DNA of 64,000 nt from Caprimulgus europaeus (taxonomy: Eukaryota; Chordata; Aves; Caprimulgiformes; Caprimulgidae): NCBI GenBank assembly GCA_907165065.1, contig OU015539.1, positions 1,659,316 to 1,723,315 of the forward strand. The letters are read 5' to 3'. The notes under the pieces were generated by a model. That model was not told the origin of the DNA. It saw only the letters and a list, made by a program, of their open reading frames with translations, and made no database searches. The translations under genes were made by a program, and so were the position numbers. Every line of letters starts with the position of its first letter. Within the stretch, counting starts at the first letter, position 1. Positions 60,516 to 64,000 of the stretch are shown here, in pieces.

Positions 60516-60922
60516 GTATTAGCGGTTGAGGGGGTCTCGGGCAGGTGTCTGTGGGCTGGGAGAGGTGGGTAATGGAAGGGGGGCAGGTCATGGTGTGCTG
60601 GGAGAGGGGGAAGCAGGAAGGAGTTAACAGCAGGTCTGGGCAGGAGAAGTGATAGTGGGTCGGGGGGTAATGGTGGAGCTGAGAAGCAGGCAGGTGGGGT
60701 CATGGGGGTAATGGGGTCTGGATGGTTATAATGGTGGGGCTGGGGGAAGGTGAGGTAAGAAGAGGGGGTAACTGGGGTGGGGTAATGACAGTGAGGAGAG
60801 GCTGCAGCCCTTGGGGTCATGCTTTCCAGGGGGAGTGAGGTGTTAGATCACCCCCATCTCCCCCCAGCACTGTGTGTGTGTGTGCAGAGGCTGATCCCAG
60901 CACCTCCTTTTGTGCTCCCCAG
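60516..60922 (+). other. FEN1: FEN1 5' intron, distal part
   Basis: G-rich non-coding DNA between the minisatellite and the FEN1 coding exon. It contains a short (TG)n run (about 60873-60883) and ends in the acceptor tgtgctccccag. In mammals FEN1 likewise has a 5' non-coding exon and a single coding exon. Confidence 0.6.
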
Positions 60923-60923
60923 G

Positions 60924-62072
60924 ATGGGAATCCACGGCCTGGCCAAGCTGATTGCTGATGTGGCCCCTGGAGCCATCCGGGAGAACGACATCAAGTCCTA
61001 CTTCGGCCGGAAGGTCGCTATCGACGCCTCCATGAGCATCTACCAGTTCCTGATCGCCGTGCGGCAGGGAGCCGAGGTGCTGCAGAACGAGGAGGGGGAG
61101 ACCACCAGCCACCTGATGGGCATGTTCTACCGGACCATCCGCATGGTGGAGAACGGCATCAAGCCCGTGTACGTCTTTGACGGCAAACCCCCGCAGCTCA
61201 AATCCGGGGAGCTGGCCAAACGCACCGAGCGCCGGGCTGAGGCCGAGAAACATCTGCAGGAAGCTCAGGAGGCTGGAGAGGAGAACAACATTGAGAAGTA
61301 CAGCAAGAGGTTGGTCAAGGTGACCCAGCAGCACACTGAGGAGTGTAAGAAGTTGCTGGGGTTGATGGGTATCCCCTACGTGGAGGCGCCGGGGGAGGCT
61401 GAAGCCAGCTGTGCCACCTTGGTGAAGGCTGGGAAGGTCTATGCGGCTGCCACGGAGGACATGGACTGTCTGACCTTTGGCAGCCCCGTCCTGATGAGAC
61501 ACCTGACTGCCAGCGAGACCAAGAAGCTGCCCATCCAGGAGTTTCACCTGAACCGTGTCCTGCAGGACCTAGACCTGACCTGGGAGCAGTTTGTGGATCT
61601 GTGCATCCTCCTGGGCTGTGACTACTGCGAGAGCATCCGCGGCATCGGGCCCAAGCGTGCCATCGAGCTCATCAGGGAGCACAAAACCATCGAGAAGATC
61701 ATCCAGCAGCTGGACACCAAGAAGTACCCTCTGCCTGAGAACTGGCTGCACAAAGAGGCCCAGAAGCTTTTCCTAGAACCTGATGTGATCGACCCTGACA
61801 CTGTGGAGCTGAAGTGGGCCGAGCCCAAGGAGGAGCAGCTCGTTGAGTTCCTGTGTGGGGAGAAGCAGTTCAACGAGGAGCGGATCCGCAGCGGGGTGAG
61901 GAGGCTGAGCAAGAGCCGGCAGGGCAGCACCCAGGGCCGGCTGGACGACTTCTTCAAGGTGACAGGCTCCATCACATCAGCCAAACGCAAGGAACCCGAC
62001 ACCAAGGGCTCAGCAAAGAAGAAAGCCAAGACCAACAACGCCGCAGCCACCAAGAGCAAGAAGGGGAAGTAG
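60924..62072 (+). CDS. FEN1: Flap endonuclease 1
   Basis: A structure-specific 5' nuclease that removes 5' flaps in Okazaki-fragment maturation and long-patch base excision repair. It is a nuclear, metal-dependent enzyme that works on PCNA. 382 aa in one exon (human 380; the extra two lie in the basic tail). Start [10 protein letters not shown] has A at -3 and G at +4. The frame stays open back to 60819, but an acceptor (ccccag, 60917-60922) shows that part to be intron. XPG-N domain about 1-107, XPG-I about 146-232, helix-hairpin-helix from GIGPKRA (241-247). All metal ligands are present: Asp34, Asp86, Glu158, Glu160, Asp179, Asp181 and Asp233. PIP box QGRLDDFF (337-344), then a Lys-rich nuclear tail (KRKEP, KKKAKT). 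The CDS is more GC-rich than its surroundings. Confidence 0.99.
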   Translation: MGIHGLAKLIADVAPGAIRENDIKSYFGRKVAIDASMSIYQFLIAVRQGAEVLQNEEGETTSHLMGMFYRTIRMVENGIKPVYVFDGKPPQLKSGELAKRTERRAEAEKHLQEAQEAGEENNIEKYSKRLVKVTQQHTEECKKLLGLMGIPYVEAPGEAEASCATLVKAGKVYAAATEDMDCLTFGSPVLMRHLTASETKKLPIQEFHLNRVLQDLDLTWEQFVDLCILLGCDYCESIRGIGPKRAIELIREHKTIEKIIQQLDTKKYPLPENWLHKEAQKLFLEPDVIDPDTVELKWAEPKEEQLVEFLCGEKQFNEERIRSGVRRLSKSRQGSTQGRLDDFFKVTGSITSAKRKEPDTKGSAKKKAKTNNAAATKSKKGK

Positions 62073-63072
62073 CCAAACTGGCTGATTGCAGGCCCCTGGC
62101 ATTCACCTTTTTTATGCTTTACCAGGGATTTTAGGTTAATAACAAACAGTGTTTCTTTCTGTCCTGTGTGTTAGTGCTAGGCTGGGTGCTGCTACACCCT
62201 TCAAGGCTAGGGGGGTGAATCAGCTCAGTGTCCTCCTGCTCAGCTGTAGTAATGTACAAGGAGAGAGCTGAAACCACAGCGTGGTGAGGCAGAGGAGCCA
62301 GGAGCCAGGGAGTTGGATCCAGCACTTCAGCAGCAACCTTCATCGGTTTGAGACTTGCTGTGAGGAGATCACAGGTGATACCCAAGCTGTGGAGTTCAGG
62401 GAGGTGCTGAGCACAAACACCCTCTCTGATTTAAAGAGATAAAAACAGCTAGAGAGGGAAATGGGCACAAATCAGAGCGATTTCTGCTCCAAAATCCTCT
62501 CCAAAAAGAGGGAGGTGGCAGCAGCAGGAGCTGGAGGAGAAACTGGGGCGATGTGGATGGGAGGCAGGAGGGAGTTGGGAAGATAACTGGAAATAATGAG
62601 GTAAACTTCTCCTTTTAACAAGGATGGGGGATAGGTTCTTCCTTCCCTTATTGTCATCACTTTCCTTTGTTGTTTGGTTTTGTTTTGGTTTTGTTTTTTT
62701 TTAATTAAAAAAACCCAGTTGCAATCCTGATTCCAACAAAGTTCTGACCCATTCCTGGTGCATAACCTGACAAGCTGAGCTGAGAGTGCAGCTCCCCAGG
62801 CCTCAGTTTTGCTGCTACCTTCTGGTTTGTGTTGAAAACGATCAGTACACCTAGAACAGAAGCCTTTAACTCCCTGATTCCCTGGGGCATCCTCCCTCCA
62901 CGTTGTACACACACAGAGACAGGCCCCAGACTCGGAAGAAAAACAAGATAGCACCTCTTTTTTTGTTGTTGTTTTATTTGTTTCTGTATTTTTGCCCAGT
63001 ATTTTCCTCTTGCTTGTCAAAGCAACGTGCTTGGTTTTGTTTTTAGAATAAAATTTATTGTCAATACAATGT
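62073..63072 (+). other. FEN1: FEN1 3' UTR
   Basis: About 1 kb with no CR1. It has a T-rich patch (62665-62702) and ends after the signal at 63047. The cleavage site is estimated. Confidence 0.75.
63047..63052 (+). promoter_or_regulatory. FEN1: FEN1 poly(A) signal
   Basis: AATAAA in 'ttttagaataaaatttattg', followed by a t/tg-rich stretch ('caatgtttctggttctctgc'). Confidence 0.85.
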
Positions 63073-64000
63073 TTCTGGTTCTCTGCAGAGGTGGTTTCAA
63101 CCTTGTTGCTGGAAGTGAAGCAAAAAAATCCCAGTTTTAGAGGGAAAACATTAACAAATGTGGCACAGGAAATTCCAAGTGTTAATCCTAGTGTTAATGG
63201 TGGCTTTTGGATGCTTTGTAGACATCAAAGATCTGTGGGTCAACTCTCAGCCAAGTTCTAAAACCCCAAACTGGGCTTGTTTCCCAGAGGAATTCCATGG
63301 ACATCACTAAAATCATCCTGATTTTTTGTTTTAAGCCATTAAAAATGTAATTTTCTGCAATGCCATGTAGAGGGGAGCAGCATGTGGAGGTGGGGAGCAG
63401 CGTGTGGAGGTGGGGAGCAGCGTGTGGAGGTGGGGAGCAGCGTGTGGAGGTGGGGAGCAGCATGTGGAGGTGGGGAGCACCTCGAGCTTGCTGTGTGGGT
63501 GGGAAGGGACACTCAGAGCACCCACAACTTACAAATCTGCTTTTCTAATCTGCTGCTTCTCACAGGATTTTGGTGGAACCTTCATTCCAGCCCCTCCACT
63601 GGAGAGATTTTGGCAAGAGGAAGGCTGGGTGCTGCAAACAAGGGGGGGCTGTAGCTGCTGTGCTTTGAGATCCTCACCTGTGCTCTCTGCAAACATCAGT
63701 GCAGGTGTCTGGGGATGGGACATTGCCCTCTTTTTTTTTTTCTCTTTTCACCTTAATTGCAAACAGAAAAGTGCTGAGGGAAAATGAGGTTTTTAAACCC
63801 AAGCTGAGGGGTGGTGCTTTATCACCTGCTCTGTATTCCTGGATTTAACAAGGCTTCCATCAGCATTTGTGCTTTCAGCCCTGAATCTTTGTCACCTCTT
63901 GTCACTCTGAGCCACAACCTTCTTTTTCCTTCAGCTGGAAAAACCTGCTCAGACAGTTTAAGCAACTTTTAAACACCTGAACATGGTTTTGGTTTGTCTT
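63073..64000. other. Intergenic DNA downstream of FEN1
   Basis: Apart from a 20-bp minisatellite (63372-63480) no gene is visible. In mammals a FADS gene follows FEN1; no FADS exon was recognised before the window ends. Confidence 0.6.
63372..63480. repeat. 20-bp minisatellite, five units plus a partial
   Basis: Units cgtgtggaggtggggagcag start at 63381, 63401, 63421, 63441 and 63461, preceded by a partial unit. The only variation is catg/cgtg. Confidence 0.96.

Noticed and set aside
60819..60923. An upstream in-frame start extending FEN1 by 35 residues
   Set aside because: The extension crosses a good acceptor (tgtgctccccag) and has no FEN1 homology; MGIHGLAK at 60924 is the family start.

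Overview
The window is bird genomic DNA. It carries many short CR1 retrotransposon fragments of the avian type and a solo avian ERV-L-like LTR. Three genes occur in the order and orientation seen around human 11q12: MYRF (+), TMEM258 (-), FEN1 (+). The density and mutual similarity of the CR1 copies suggest a neoavian lineage with recent CR1 activity. I cannot name the species.

Layout. 1-17287 is treated as MYRF intron 1, possibly with upstream flank. The first coding exon (about 46 coding nt by homology) was not found and probably lies left of the window. 17288-53065 holds 26 coding exons of MYRF, all in phase; with the missing exon the protein would be about 1155 aa, against 1151 aa in human. 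Exon 8 uses a GC-AG intron. 53066 to about 56890 is the MYRF 3' UTR, ending near AATAAA at 56869. About 1.4 kb of convergent intergenic DNA follows. TMEM258 lies on the minus strand (59995 to 59386 coding, 79 aa), with a putative U12-type second intron and a CR1 in its 3' UTR. A CpG-rich head-to-head promoter region (about 60000-60520) separates TMEM258 from FEN1. FEN1 is coded in one exon (60924-62072, 382 aa) with poly(A) signal 63047. The last kilobase is intergenic with one minisatellite.

How the genes relate. MYRF is a membrane-anchored transcription factor made at the ER: its S74-type chaperone domain trimerises and self-cleaves, releasing an Ndt80-like DNA-binding trimer to the nucleus, while the glycosylated C-terminal part stays in the ER membrane and lumen. 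TMEM258 is a small subunit of the ER oligosaccharyltransferase. FEN1 is the nuclear flap endonuclease of lagging-strand synthesis and base excision repair. TMEM258 and FEN1 are linked by shared promoter DNA, not by function.

Main items for a second look: (1) a solo LTR in MYRF intron 24 whose U3 has expanded into 27 exact 23-bp units, 26 with a perfect NF-kB-type decamer; (2) a GC-rich block in intron 4 that looks like an internal promoter and alternative first exon, phase-compatible with exon 5; (3) a minisatellite of eight YY1-like cores beside the TMEM258/FEN1 promoter; (4) non-standard splice sites in MYRF and TMEM258; (5) CR1 copies reaching the acceptors of the last two MYRF exons.
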